Assembly: GCA_963734435.1 (NCBI GenBank)
Contig: CAVTHA010000005.1
Location: 1-64,000, forward strand
Source: Bog-756 sp963734435
Lineage (GTDB): Bacteria > Actinomycetota > Acidimicrobiia > Acidimicrobiales > RAAP-2
DNA: 64,000 nt
Direction: 5' to 3'
Positions 28,074 to 36,146 of the stretch are shown one piece after another. Positions within the stretch are counted from its first letter, which is position 1, and each line of letters begins with the position of its first letter. The position numbers and the translations under genes were made by a program. A model generated the notes under the pieces. The model saw only the letters and a program-made list of their open reading frames with translations. It had not been told where the DNA came from and ran no database searches.

Positions 28074-28535
28074 TTGCTCGAGGTCGGGCACGTCGTGAAA
28101 CCACACGGCCTGCGGGGGGAGGTGATCGTCTGGCTGACCACCAACCGTGCCGAGCGGCTGGAGCCGGGTGCGGTACTCCGTGCCGGTGAGCGGGAGCTCC
28201 GGGTGGAGCGGGCCGCGCCGCACCGCGGGCGGTTCATCGTGAGCTTCGAGGGCGTCACCGGCATCGATGCCGCCGAGGAGCTCCGTGGCACCGAGCTCTT
28301 GGCACTGCCGCTGGAGGATCCCGACGTGCTGTGGGTACACGAGATGATCGGCTGCCCGGTCGAGGATGTGAGCGGCCGTCCGCTCGGGACGGTGGAGGCG
28401 ATCGAAGCCAATCCGGCCAGTGACCTGTTGGTGCTCGAGAACGGGGTCCTGATACCGCTGAACTTCGTCGTCAGGTCTGAGCCCGGAGTGCTGATCATCG
28501 TCGATGTACCCGACGGCCTCGTCGATCTGGCCTGA
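28074..28535 (+). CDS. rimM: Ribosome maturation factor RimM
   Basis: Assists 30S assembly around S19. 153 residues: LEVGHVVKPHGLRGEVIVWL at the N-terminus, FIVSFEGVTGIDAAEELRGT, then the PRC-barrel with VLWVHEMIGCPVEDVSGRPL and NGVLIPLNFVV. The start is taken as TTG 28074, because the resulting MLEVGHVVKPHG N-terminus matches the family and GGAG lies eight bases upstream; the frame stays open further upstream but codes low-complexity Pro/Gly. Lies between khpA and trmD as expected. Confidence 0.92.
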   Translation: MLEVGHVVKPHGLRGEVIVWLTTNRAERLEPGAVLRAGERELRVERAAPHRGRFIVSFEGVTGIDAAEELRGTELLALPLEDPDVLWVHEMIGCPVEDVSGRPLGTVEAIEANPASDLLVLENGVLIPLNFVVRSEPGVLIIVDVPDGLVDLA

Positions 28536-28631
28536 GTTGGCCCTCGCCGTGCGCACCGTGGCCCCCGCCAACCGCAACTCCGTCGACCTCATTTCTCCTG
28601 TCTGGTTTGTACCCCAGGCGCCGTTGACGCC

Positions 28632-29399
28632 ATGAGGATCGATGTCTTCACCATTTTCCCCGGGGTCATCGAGGGCTATGCCGAGGCCTCGATCCTCGGT
28701 CGGGCCCGATCAGAGGGCATCCTCGAGCTCCGGGCCCACGACCTGCGAGAAGGGGCCACCGACCCCCACCGGTCGGTGGACGACGCCCCGTTCGGAGGTG
28801 GGGCTGGCATGGTGCTCGCCCCCGAGCCCGTGTTCCGTTCGGTGGAGGGTGTGTCGGCCGCCGAGGGGTTGCCCCGGCCCCTGATCCTCCTCTCGCCCTC
28901 CGGTCGGCGGTTCGACCAGCGGGTAGCCGACGACCTCAGTCGCCTCCCCGACGGCTTCTCGCTGCTGTGCGGCCGCTACGAAGGTGTCGACCAGCGGGTA
29001 GCCGACCACCTGGCCGACGAGGAGCTGTCGGTGGGGGATTTCGTATTGGCCGGCGGGGAGCTGGCGGCACTCGTGGTCGTGGAGTCGGTGATCCGGCTAC
29101 TGCCCGGGGTGCTCGGGAACGAGCTCTCGGCGGCCGACGAGAGCTTCACCGGCGGCCTGCTCGAGTATCCCCAGTTCACCCGGCCGGCCGCGTTCAGGGG
29201 TTGGGACGTGCCCGAGGTGCTCCGCTCGGGTGACCATGGAGGCATCGAACGGTGGCGCCGGTCCCGGGCCCTCGCCCGCACCCTCGAGCGCCGGCCCGAT
29301 CTCATCGCCACCCGTGGCGGGCTGACCGAGGAGGAGGTCAGGTTGCTCGCCGACCAGGGCGAAGCGCGACTCCTCCGTGATCACGGCTACCATTGGTGA
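28632..29399 (+). CDS. trmD: tRNA (guanine37-N1)-methyltransferase
   Basis: Methylates G37 of tRNAs that read CNN and some GNN codons, preventing frameshifting. 255 residues with MRIDVFTIFPG, the substrate loop DDAPFGGGAGMVL, and the SAM-binding trefoil knot LLCGRYEGVDQRVADHL, SVGDFVLAGGELAALVVVES and LPGVLG. A DNA-level oddity is the near repeat GACCAGCGGGTAGCCGAC at 28916 and again about 74 bases on, giving DQRVAD twice. ATG 28632. Confidence 0.97.
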   Translation: MRIDVFTIFPGVIEGYAEASILGRARSEGILELRAHDLREGATDPHRSVDDAPFGGGAGMVLAPEPVFRSVEGVSAAEGLPRPLILLSPSGRRFDQRVADDLSRLPDGFSLLCGRYEGVDQRVADHLADEELSVGDFVLAGGELAALVVVESVIRLLPGVLGNELSAADESFTGGLLEYPQFTRPAAFRGWDVPEVLRSGDHGGIERWRRSRALARTLERRPDLIATRGGLTEEEVRLLADQGEARLLRDHGYHW

Positions 29400-29582
29400 G
29401 CTTCGTTGGCGCCGGTGAGGACCGGTCCTGCGCCGTAGGTGTCGCCGAGACGACCTCGTCGCCAGGCCCGGGGGCTCGACGGTTCGAAGGGCTCGAGCGC
29501 ATGAGCGGTCGAGCGCATTCGAGTTCGAGCGGGTGGAGGCCGACGGAGGAGAGATCGACCGATCCCTGGAAGGACGCGCACC

Positions 29583-29936
29583 ATGAATCCGACCGACACC
29601 ATCGATCGTGACAGCCTGCGTGACGACATTCCCGAGTTCCGCCCCGGCGACACGGTCAAGGTCCATGTCCGGGTGGTGGAGGGGACCCGCGAGCGGATCC
29701 AGGTCTTCCAGGGCGCCGTGGTGCGCCGCCAGGGCACCGGGGTACGCGAGACCTTCACCGTGCGCAAGGTCAGCTTCGGCGTGGGGGTGGAGCGGACATT
29801 CCCCGTGCACTCTCCGGTCATCGCCCGGACCGAGGTGGTGTCCATGGGTGACGTCCGGCGGGCCAAGCTGTACTACCTGCGTCAGCGCCACGGCAAGGCG
29901 GCGAAGATCAAGGAGCGACGGGCGGCCCGTCCCTGA
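29583..29936 (+). CDS. rplS: 50S ribosomal protein L19
   Basis: 117 residues with FRPGDTVKVHVRVVEGTRER, QVFQGAVVRRQGTGVRETFT and RRAKLYYLRQRHGKAAKIKE, all L19 hallmarks; it lies at the 30S-50S interface. The 183-base gap after trmD is unusually long for this operon and is rich in TTCGAG/CTCGAG elements (29478-29530) that could fold, but no known leader class was recognised. GGAAGGA precedes ATG 29583. Confidence 0.97.
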   Translation: MNPTDTIDRDSLRDDIPEFRPGDTVKVHVRVVEGTRERIQVFQGAVVRRQGTGVRETFTVRKVSFGVGVERTFPVHSPVIARTEVVSMGDVRRAKLYYLRQRHGKAAKIKERRAARP

Positions 29937-30012
29937 GGGGAGTCCGGTCCTCGCCCTGCTCCGGGCTCGGGCGGTTCGACCCGATGGTGCGGGAGCTACC
30001 CTCGGTCGAGGT

Positions 30013-30056
30013 GGGGTGCATGCCATGAGTGAGTGGGGCGCATGCCATGAGTGAAG
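30013..30056 (+). repeat. 22-bp tandem duplication over the DUF2469 start
   Basis: Copies at 30013-30034 and 30035-30056 agree at 19 of 22 positions and each contains GCATGCCATGAGTGA. Because 22 is not a multiple of 3, the first ATG (30025) reads a nine-codon ORF (MSEWGACHE, stop 30052-30054) that overlaps the second ATG (30047), the DUF2469 start. Confidence 0.9.
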
Positions 30057-30340
30057 AGGATCTCGAGCGCTACGAGTCTGAGATCGAACTGGCGCTCGTC
30101 CAGGAGTACCGGACCGTCCTGCCTTTGTTCTCGTACGTGGTCGAGACCGAACGCCGGTTCTACCTGGCCAACGCGGTCGAGGTGACCGTCCGTTCCGACT
30201 CCACCCCGGCCTGCGTCGAAGTCCAGCTGGACGACGCCTGGGTCTGGGACATGTACCGGCCGGCCCGGTTCGTGCCGTCGGTGCGGATCCTCACGTTCCG
30301 CGATGTGAACATCGAGCGGCTGCCCGAGAAGGACCTGTGA
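30047..30340 (+). CDS. DUF2469 protein
   Basis: A 97-residue acidic protein beginning MSEEDLERYESEIELALVQE, with FSYVVETERRFYLANAVEV and VWDMYRPARFVPSVRILTFR. The family is almost confined to actinobacteria and sits between rnhB and yraN (Rv2901c in M. tuberculosis). Function unknown. Here it follows rplS directly, with lepB and rnhB missing. The start ATG 30047 is preferred; an in-frame GTG at 30029 would add six residues. The stop overlaps the yraN start. Confidence 0.9.
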   Translation: MSEEDLERYESEIELALVQEYRTVLPLFSYVVETERRFYLANAVEVTVRSDSTPACVEVQLDDAWVWDMYRPARFVPSVRILTFRDVNIERLPEKDL

Positions 30341-30750
30341 CCGGAGGCGCCTCGCCGCGCCCTGCCGGGAAGCCCGCCCACGAGGACCCATCCAGGCCCG
30401 ACCCGCGTCGTCAACTCGGATCGCACGGGGAGTCCCTGGCCGCCCGGTGGTACGAGGAGCACGGCTACGAGGTGCTCGAACGGAACTGGCGCCGACGCCA
30501 GGGCGAGGTGGATCTCATCGTGCGGCGGGGGCGGACGGTCGCCTTCTGCGAGGTGAAGGTCCGCTCCAGCGACCGCTTCGGCACGGGTGCCGAAGCGGTC
30601 ATGGGTCCCAAGCAGCGCCGGATCCGGCGCCTGGCCACCCGGTGGCTCTCCGAGCTCGTTCCGGCGACTGGCCGCGATCGGGTCGAGCTCCGATTCGACG
30701 TCGTCTCGATCACCGCCGGCCAGGTCGAGGTCATCGAGGGCGCCTTCTGA
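30337..30750 (+). CDS. yraN: UPF0102 (YraN) endonuclease-like protein
   Basis: 137 residues with HGESLAARWYEEHGYEVLER, NWRRRQGEVDLIVRRGRTVA and FCEVKVRSSDRFG. The E-V-D...E-V-K pattern is the PD-(D/E)XK nuclease active site of this family; the biological role is unclear, and neighbouring comM and dprA suggest recombination. The N-terminus (1-28) is a disordered extension. GTG 30337 overlaps the DUF2469 stop by four bases. Confidence 0.93.
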   Translation: MTGGASPRPAGKPAHEDPSRPDPRRQLGSHGESLAARWYEEHGYEVLERNWRRRQGEVDLIVRRGRTVAFCEVKVRSSDRFGTGAEAVMGPKQRRIRRLATRWLSELVPATGRDRVELRFDVVSITAGQVEVIEGAF

Positions 30751-30843
30751 ACCGGCCTGGAGCCGTCTTCCTGAAGCAGGCTGGAGCCGTCTTCGCTCCG
30801 GCATAGCGGGCCCGACGGATCGGCTTTCTCATAGGCTGCCGGA

Positions 30844-31638
30844 ATGCCGAACCAGCTCGAGACCCTGATCGTGGAGCGGAGGGACGGTGTGGTCACCGTC
30901 ACCATGAACCGCCCCGACCGTAAGAACGCCGCCAACGGCCTGATGTGGCGGGAGCTGCTCGCCACCTTCGAGGACGTGGCCACCGATCGCCACGACCGGG
31001 TGATGGTGCTCACCGGAGCCGGCGGCGCCTTCAGCTCGGGCGCCGACCTCGGCGACTCCGGAGATGTGGCCGGCCGACCCGGGGACCCCTACCTGGTCCA
31101 GATGCGCGCCCTCGGGGACGTGGCTCTGCGGCTGCACCGCATCCCCAAGCCGACCATCGCCAAGGTCGGAGGCGTGGCAGCCGGTGCCGGGATGAGCATG
31201 GCGCTCGGCTGCGACCTGGTGGTGGCGTCGGAGTCCGCACGGTTCTCCCAGATCTTCTCTCGGCGCGGGCTGTCGGTTGACTTCGGCGCGTCCTGGCTGC
31301 TCCCCCGCCTCATCGGGTTGCACCGGGCCAAGGAGCTGGCCTTCTTTGCCGACATCATCAGCGCCCAGCAGGCGGCGGAGTTCGGCGTGGTCAACCGGGT
31401 CGTGCCCGATGATCAGCTCGACGCATTCGTCGCCCAGTGGGCGAATCGCCTGGCGGCCGGGCCCCCGCTGGCCCTGTCCATGACCAAGACCATGCTCAAC
31501 AACTCGGTCAACATCTCGATGGACCAGGCCATCGAGGAGGAGACCCGCTCCCAATCGGTCAACTTCGGCACTGCCGACACCGCCGAGGCCATCGCCGCCT
31601 TCATGCAGAAGCGCGACCCCAAGTTCGAGGGCCGTTGA
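30844..31638 (+). CDS. Enoyl-CoA hydratase/isomerase family protein
   Basis: 264-residue crotonase-fold protein. VVTVTMNRPDRKNAANGLMW at the N-terminus, oxyanion-hole blocks GGAFSSGADLGD and VGGVAAGAGMSMALGCDLVV, and RRGLSVDFGASWLLPRLIGL. The first catalytic Glu of rat hydratase (in QPE) is not conserved (QIF), whereas an Asp in LSVD and a Glu in AKELAFF are present, a pattern closer to PaaG/ECI-like members. Hydratase versus isomerase activity cannot be decided. It interrupts the yraN-comM pair found in other actinobacteria. ATG 30844. Confidence 0.9.
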   Translation: MPNQLETLIVERRDGVVTVTMNRPDRKNAANGLMWRELLATFEDVATDRHDRVMVLTGAGGAFSSGADLGDSGDVAGRPGDPYLVQMRALGDVALRLHRIPKPTIAKVGGVAAGAGMSMALGCDLVVASESARFSQIFSRRGLSVDFGASWLLPRLIGLHRAKELAFFADIISAQQAAEFGVVNRVVPDDQLDAFVAQWANRLAAGPPLALSMTKTMLNNSVNISMDQAIEEETRSQSVNFGTADTAEAIAAFMQKRDPKFEGR

Positions 31639-31914
31639 CGACGAAGGCTCGATCGTCTGGCGCTGGCACCTACCCGCCTCCCTCGGGTCTCCGGATTCTG
31701 GATGTGACACCGGCTCCTTAGGGTGTCCGGTGGTGCCTCGAGCGGCCGCCGCACCACGTGACCGCGGCTCTCCCATGTTGATGAATGCGGATCGGCTGGA
31801 TCGGCTCCTCTTCGGGCTGACGAGCCTGCGGACCTGGACGCACGGACCGCCGGGATGAGGCGGACGCTCGGGCTCGATCCGGTCCCGCAAGGAGAATTTC
31901 TGATCGGAGGCGCC

Positions 31915-33495
31915 GTGATCGCCGCCATTCCTTCCGCCGTCCTCATCGGGGTCGACGGCAAGCAGGTGTCAGTCGAAGTACATGTCTCCAACGGCCTGCC
32001 CGGGTTCACCGTCGTGGGCCTCCCCGACGCCGCCGTCCGTGAAGCGCGGGACCGGGTACGAGCGGCGTTGCTGTCCAGCGGACTCTCATGGCCGCTTCGC
32101 AGAGTCACCGTCAACCTGGCCCCGTCAGGCATGCGGAAGGGAGGATCCGGGCTCGACCTACCGATCGCCGTCGGCGTCCTGGTGGCCGCGGGCGAGTTGG
32201 ATCCCGCCGCCATCGACGGCATGGCCTTCGTGGGTGAGCTGGGTCTCGATGGCTCCCTGCGGGGAGTGCCGGGCGTCATGGTGCTGGCTGATGCCGTTGG
32301 CCACCACCGCCTGGTGCTTCCCTCGGACTGTGCCTCGGAGGCGAGGTTGGGCGGAGCAGACAGCATCGGAGCGGCCACGACCTTGAGGGAGTTGGTCGAA
32401 CGGCTCAGTGCCCGCCAGCCCTGGCCGGCATGGGTGCCGCCGCGACCGTCGCAGGCTGCATCGAGCCCATCGCCCGAGTCGTTCGGTCGAGGCGACCTCT
32501 CGGATGTCCGGGGTCAGCGCTTGGCCAGGCTTGCGCTCGAAGTTGCCGCCGCCGGCGGGCACCACCTGCTGCTCGTCGGTCCGCCCGGCTCGGGCAAGAC
32601 CATGCTCGCTACCCGCTTACCGGGCCTCTTGCCAGCTCTGCCTCGACCGGAGGCACTCGAGGTCACCAGGGTGCACTCGGTCGCCGGTGTGTCCCTGCCA
32701 CCGTCCGGGCTCATCGAGCGACCTCCTCTGCGCGCCCCGCACCATGGTTTGTCGCCCGTCGCCATGATCGGAGGTGGGACGCCCTGGATGCGCCCGGGCG
32801 AGATCAGCCTGGCCCATGGCGGGGTGCTGTTCCTCGATGAGATGGGGGAGTTCCCGGCGGCGGTCCTCGATGCGTTGCGCCAGCCTCTCGAAGAGGGTGT
32901 GGTGCGGCTGAGCAGGGCCAGGGGCACGACCGCCTTTCCCGCCAGGTTCATCCTGGTGGGTGCCATGAACCCGTGTCCGTGTGGTGAAGGTGGCCCTCCC
33001 GGTTCGTGCCGGTGCAGCGGTTCGGCCCGCGAGCGGTACGCCAGAAGGTTGTCGGCACCCCTCCTCGACCGCTTCGACATCGCCGTCCGCATCGACCGCC
33101 CCGATGCCGACGAGCTCCTCGGGATGCGCCCTCCGGAAACCACGTCGACGGTTTCCGGGCGGGTGGCCGCCGCTCGTCTTCGGGCCATCGAACGCCGCGG
33201 GTGCATCAACGCCGAGCTTCCCGGACCTGAGGTCCAGCGCGTGGCCCCGATGTGCCCCGAGGCGACCGCTCTGCTCGAAAGGCGGGTGCGCTCCGGCTCG
33301 CTCAGCGCCCGCGGGCTCGATCGGATCCGACGGTTGGCTCTGACCATCGCCGACCTCGCCTCGATCGACCCCGGCGCACCCGACGAGGGTGGGGTTTCGC
33401 CGGGACCGGGCACCGGTGTCATCGATGTGGAGCAACTCCAGCAGGCCCTGCTGCTGCGTTGTCAACGCGAATATCTGCTGGGAAGTGCCCAATGA
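31915..33495 (+). CDS. comM: ComM/YifB family Mg-chelatase-like AAA ATPase
   Basis: ComM is a hexameric helicase that promotes branch migration during natural transformation. From GTG 31915 (GGAGG four bases upstream fixes this start; the frame remains open to 31855): SVEVHVSNGLPGFTVVGLPD, NLAPSGMRKGGSGLDLPIAV and FVGELGLDGSLRGVPGVM in the N-terminal Lon-like domain, then LLVGPPGSGKTMLATRLPGL (Walker A), GGVLFLDEMGEFPAAVLDAL (Walker B), VGAMNPCPCGEGG with a CxC...CRC zinc-like insertion, and LLDRFDIAVRIDRP. 527 codons including the stop. It overlaps dprA by four bases. Confidence 0.93.
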   Translation: MIAAIPSAVLIGVDGKQVSVEVHVSNGLPGFTVVGLPDAAVREARDRVRAALLSSGLSWPLRRVTVNLAPSGMRKGGSGLDLPIAVGVLVAAGELDPAAIDGMAFVGELGLDGSLRGVPGVMVLADAVGHHRLVLPSDCASEARLGGADSIGAATTLRELVERLSARQPWPAWVPPRPSQAASSPSPESFGRGDLSDVRGQRLARLALEVAAAGGHHLLLVGPPGSGKTMLATRLPGLLPALPRPEALEVTRVHSVAGVSLPPSGLIERPPLRAPHHGLSPVAMIGGGTPWMRPGEISLAHGGVLFLDEMGEFPAAVLDALRQPLEEGVVRLSRARGTTAFPARFILVGAMNPCPCGEGGPPGSCRCSGSARERYARRLSAPLLDRFDIAVRIDRPDADELLGMRPPETTSTVSGRVAAARLRAIERRGCINAELPGPEVQRVAPMCPEATALLERRVRSGSLSARGLDRIRRLALTIADLASIDPGAPDEGGVSPGPGTGVIDVEQLQQALLLRCQREYLLGSAQ

Positions 33496-34751
33496 CCGGG
33501 TGGGGAACGCCGGAAGCCCATGCCGCCGCCCTGGCCGGCCTGCCCGGGATGAATCCGAGGCGGCTGGCCAAGCTGCTGGACGGCTTCCAACCGGTGATGG
33601 CGTGGCGCGTGGTCGAAACCGGCACCCACCCGGGAGATCCGAAGCGCCGATTCTCCGTAGCCGCCCGTCGAACCGACGTGCGCGAGGTGGGGGAGTGCTA
33701 TGCGCGTCGGGGAGTTGGGGTGCTGTTGCCCGATCAGCACGGTTTCCCTTCATCTCTCGTCGGCGACCCGGGAGCGCCGGCGGTGTTGTTCGCACTGGGA
33801 GATCCGACGGTCCTGGAAGGTGGGCCCAAGGTGGCGATCGTCGGTACCCGCTCGGCCACCCACTACGGCAGGCAGGTGGCATCCGAGCTGGCCGGAGCCA
33901 TCGCCGCCAAGGGTGTGACCGTGGTGTCCGGACTGGCCGCCGGCATCGACGCCGCCGCCCACGCCGGGTCACTGCGGGCCACCGAGCCCGGTGTGGCGCC
34001 GCCCGCGGCTGTCGTCGGCACCGGACTGGATGTCGTCTATCCGGCGTCGAACCGAGCGCTGTGGGCGCAGGTCGCCGGTCGCGGCGTGGTGCTCTCCGAA
34101 TCGGCGCTCGGTACCAAACCGCATCCGGCCGTATTCCCGGCCCGCAACCGGATCATTGCCGCCCTGTCGGATGTGGTCGTGGTCGTCGAGAGTCACCTGC
34201 GCGGCGGCGCCCTCTATACGGCCGAGGCCGCCGCCCGGCGCTCGATCCCGGTGTGTGTCGTCCCCGGTTCAGTGCACAGCCATGCCTCGGCGGGCACCAA
34301 CGCCCTCTTGGTCGAGGGTTGCATCCCCGTGCGTGATGTTGACGACGTGATGGTGACGTTGTCCTTGGTGCGGGCGGGGAAGAACCTCGGCCAGGTCCGA
34401 GTTCCACCGAGGACCCCATCCCGACCGAGGCGGACACCGTCGCAGTCTCCATCCGCGCTCGGATGCGAACTCCCGACCGGCGGGGTGGGAGCCGATGGTG
34501 CCGGAGCGGATGGTGCCGGAGCGGATCGTGCCGGAGCGGATGGTGCCGTCTTGCAACCGAGCAACCCCGGGGCCGGTCCATTGACAGCTCCCCAGCAAGC
34601 TCTCCTGGACGCAGTGGATGACACGCCGACCGCCTTCGAGACCATCCTGATCCGGACCGATCTCAGCATCGCGGCCGCCGCGGAGGCGTGCGATCAGTTG
34701 GTCGAGCGAGGGGTGCTCCGCTCCGGTGCCGGTTGGTGGTCGACCACCTAG
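33492..34751 (+). CDS. dprA: DNA-processing protein DprA
   Basis: Loads RecA onto incoming single-stranded DNA in transformation. 419 residues: N-terminal helical domain (LAGLPGMNPRRLAKLLDG), Rossmann-like core with VAIVGTRSATHYGRQVASEL, VVSGLAAGIDAAAHAGSL, VVGTGLDVVYPASNRAL and FPARNRIIAALSDVVVVVES, and a C-terminal winged helix after about residue 355 (LLDAVDDTPTAFETILIRTD). A disordered linker with four 15-bp repeats (GADGA type) separates the domains. ATG 33492 overlaps the comM stop, indicating coupled expression of the two competence-type proteins. Confidence 0.95.
   Translation: MTGWGTPEAHAAALAGLPGMNPRRLAKLLDGFQPVMAWRVVETGTHPGDPKRRFSVAARRTDVREVGECYARRGVGVLLPDQHGFPSSLVGDPGAPAVLFALGDPTVLEGGPKVAIVGTRSATHYGRQVASELAGAIAAKGVTVVSGLAAGIDAAAHAGSLRATEPGVAPPAAVVGTGLDVVYPASNRALWAQVAGRGVVLSESALGTKPHPAVFPARNRIIAALSDVVVVVESHLRGGALYTAEAAARRSIPVCVVPGSVHSHASAGTNALLVEGCIPVRDVDDVMVTLSLVRAGKNLGQVRVPPRTPSRPRRTPSQSPSALGCELPTGGVGADGAGADGAGADRAGADGAVLQPSNPGAGPLTAPQQALLDAVDDTPTAFETILIRTDLSIAAAAEACDQLVERGVLRSGAGWWSTT
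34488..34547 (+). repeat. Four 15-bp tandem repeats in the dprA linker
   Basis: Unit GGAGCGGATGGTGCC with one or two substitutions, four in-frame copies encoding GADGA/GADRA. Confidence 0.92.
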
Positions 34752-34844
34752 CCAACCCGGCCCCGCCTCGCATCGACCGGTATCCGCTGCTCGCTGGCGT
34801 CGGCCTGATCCAGCGGAGTGTTCGACCGGCGAAAGATCGCCGGA

Positions 34845-35603
34845 CTAGGGAGATGGGAAGCTTCCTAGTTGCCAACCGATTGCAGTGGACGACACCGACC
34901 CCGACGGCGGCGCGGCAGACAGGGACGGCGCCGTGCAGTTCGCCAGTCCCGTCTGGGCGCCGTACCACGTAACTGCGGCTCCGGATTTCCAGACCAGCCA
35001 GCACACGCCGTCGGACGATCGGTCGGCCAGGGTGATGCTGCCGCCGCCCGAGTTGCCGCCGCCCGAGTTGCCGCCGCCCGAGTTGCCGCCGCCCGAGTTG
35101 CCGCTGGAATTGGCACTATCCCCGCCTCCGGTCACTCCGGGAATGTCGGGGACCCCGGCGACACCCGTCGACGGGCCCCCTCCACCGGTAGCGCCTCCGC
35201 TTCCGTCGGCAGTGACCGCAATGCTCACCGTCGTGGGCCCTGACGACGGGCCCGCAACGAATGTGATGGAAGGATTGGACGCCCCGAGCTCCGAGACGGT
35301 CACACCCGAGAATCCTCCGGCTGAAGCCGCCGCGGTTTCCGCCGCGGTCAGTCCGGTGGAAAGGGACTGCTGGGCCTGGAGGTGAGCTGCGAGCGCGGCG
35401 CCCGGAGAGTTGGCCACCCCAGTCGACGAGGAACCGCCGGAGTGGAGCGTGGTGCCGAGGAGCAGTGCGACGGCCAGTGCCACGACCACCAGCGAGAGCA
35501 CGGTGGCGATCATCGAGAAACCGGCCTCGTCCCCCGGATCTCGCCGCTCGTCGGCTCGTCGATGATCCCGCCGCCGTTGACACACATGTCGGTGTAGATC
35601 CAT
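34845..35603 (-). CDS. Type IV pilin-like protein
   Basis: 252 residues. A charged leader (1-28) ends at a prepilin-peptidase-like site, EAG before FSMIATVLSLVVVALAVALL, a hydrophobic helix of about 23 residues. The usual Glu5 of mature pilins is missing (F-S-M-I-A). The body is Ser/Gly/Thr-rich with a (NSGGG) repeat block, and the end (SSDGVCWLVWKSGAAVTWYG ... NCTA) has the paired cysteines and Trp/Tyr pattern seen in actinobacterial pilin-like proteins. Probably exported and membrane-anchored. It faces dprA on the opposite strand, which makes a link to DNA uptake tempting but unproven. ATG 35603. Confidence 0.6.
   Translation of the reverse strand: MDLHRHVCQRRRDHRRADERRDPGDEAGFSMIATVLSLVVVALAVALLLGTTLHSGGSSSTGVANSPGAALAAHLQAQQSLSTGLTAAETAAASAGGFSGVTVSELGASNPSITFVAGPSSGPTTVSIAVTADGSGGATGGGGPSTGVAGVPDIPGVTGGGDSANSSGNSGGGNSGGGNSGGGNSGGGSITLADRSSDGVCWLVWKSGAAVTWYGAQTGLANCTAPSLSAAPPSGSVSSTAIGWQLGSFPSP
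35041..35100 (-). repeat. Four 15-bp tandem repeats in the pilin-like gene
   Basis: Plus-strand unit CCGCCGCCCGAGTTG, four perfect copies, encoding NSGGG on the minus strand. Confidence 0.97.
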
Positions 35604-35825
35604 TCCGCCTCCCTACTGAGGGAGGATCGGCAGACCAAGGGGTGGAACTTGAGAGTTGGATTGGCCATGGTGCAGCTGACTGACCTTTGGATCTGGGCTT
35701 CCGGCAGTTAGTTGCCCCGGCTCGCAACGCCTACGGCTGGAATTGTCAGTCCTCTGGTTGCCTGACGATGTTTTCAGGCGGGCTCGGGCTCCTTTGAGGA
35801 ACTGAGCCCTCCCTACCTCAGTTCC

Positions 35826-36018
35826 TCACTCCTGCTGTTTGTGCCAGTGCTCCGGCCTTCGGGGGGTGTCGATGCGAGGCCGGCTCCTGGTCAAAGGGGA
35901 CCGGGGTGACTAGGACCACTCCGGGGAGCCGTCGGACTGGGCGCCAGTGCGGGCCAGGCTCCGGCCCCCGTACCTCTTGAGGTGGCAATGGTGATGGTGC
36001 AACAGGGCCCAGGTTGTC
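35826..36018 (-). pseudogene. Decayed 3' remnant of a DUF222-HNH gene
   Basis: This stretch closely matches 37154-37345, the 3' end of the intact HNH gene: both begin TCACTCCTGCTGTTTGTGCC (plus strand) and continue in parallel through CAACAGGGCC, with scattered substitutions and several 1-base indels that destroy the frame. It has no start and covers only the last 60 or so codons. It is a direct repeat of the intact copy, with the Fn3-pentapeptide gene between them. Confidence 0.85.
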
Positions 36019-36146
36019 GCGCCAATGGTCAGTCAGACCCCTCAGACAAGCCCGACGCCCCCTGACCAATATGAGGAGTCACAAACCCGGAGCTTGCTCC
36101 GTCTGCAGCAACGACTGTTCACGTCCTGCCAGACCGACGCCAGTGG

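Noticed and set aside
29440..29560. tRNA-like GGTTCGAA element before rplS
   Set aside because: A T-loop-like string is present, but no acceptor stem or D/anticodon arms could be folded around it.
31706..31727. GACACC/GGTGTC hairpin before comM as a terminator
   Set aside because: Only a 6-bp stem with a 10-base loop and no T-tract; too weak to call.
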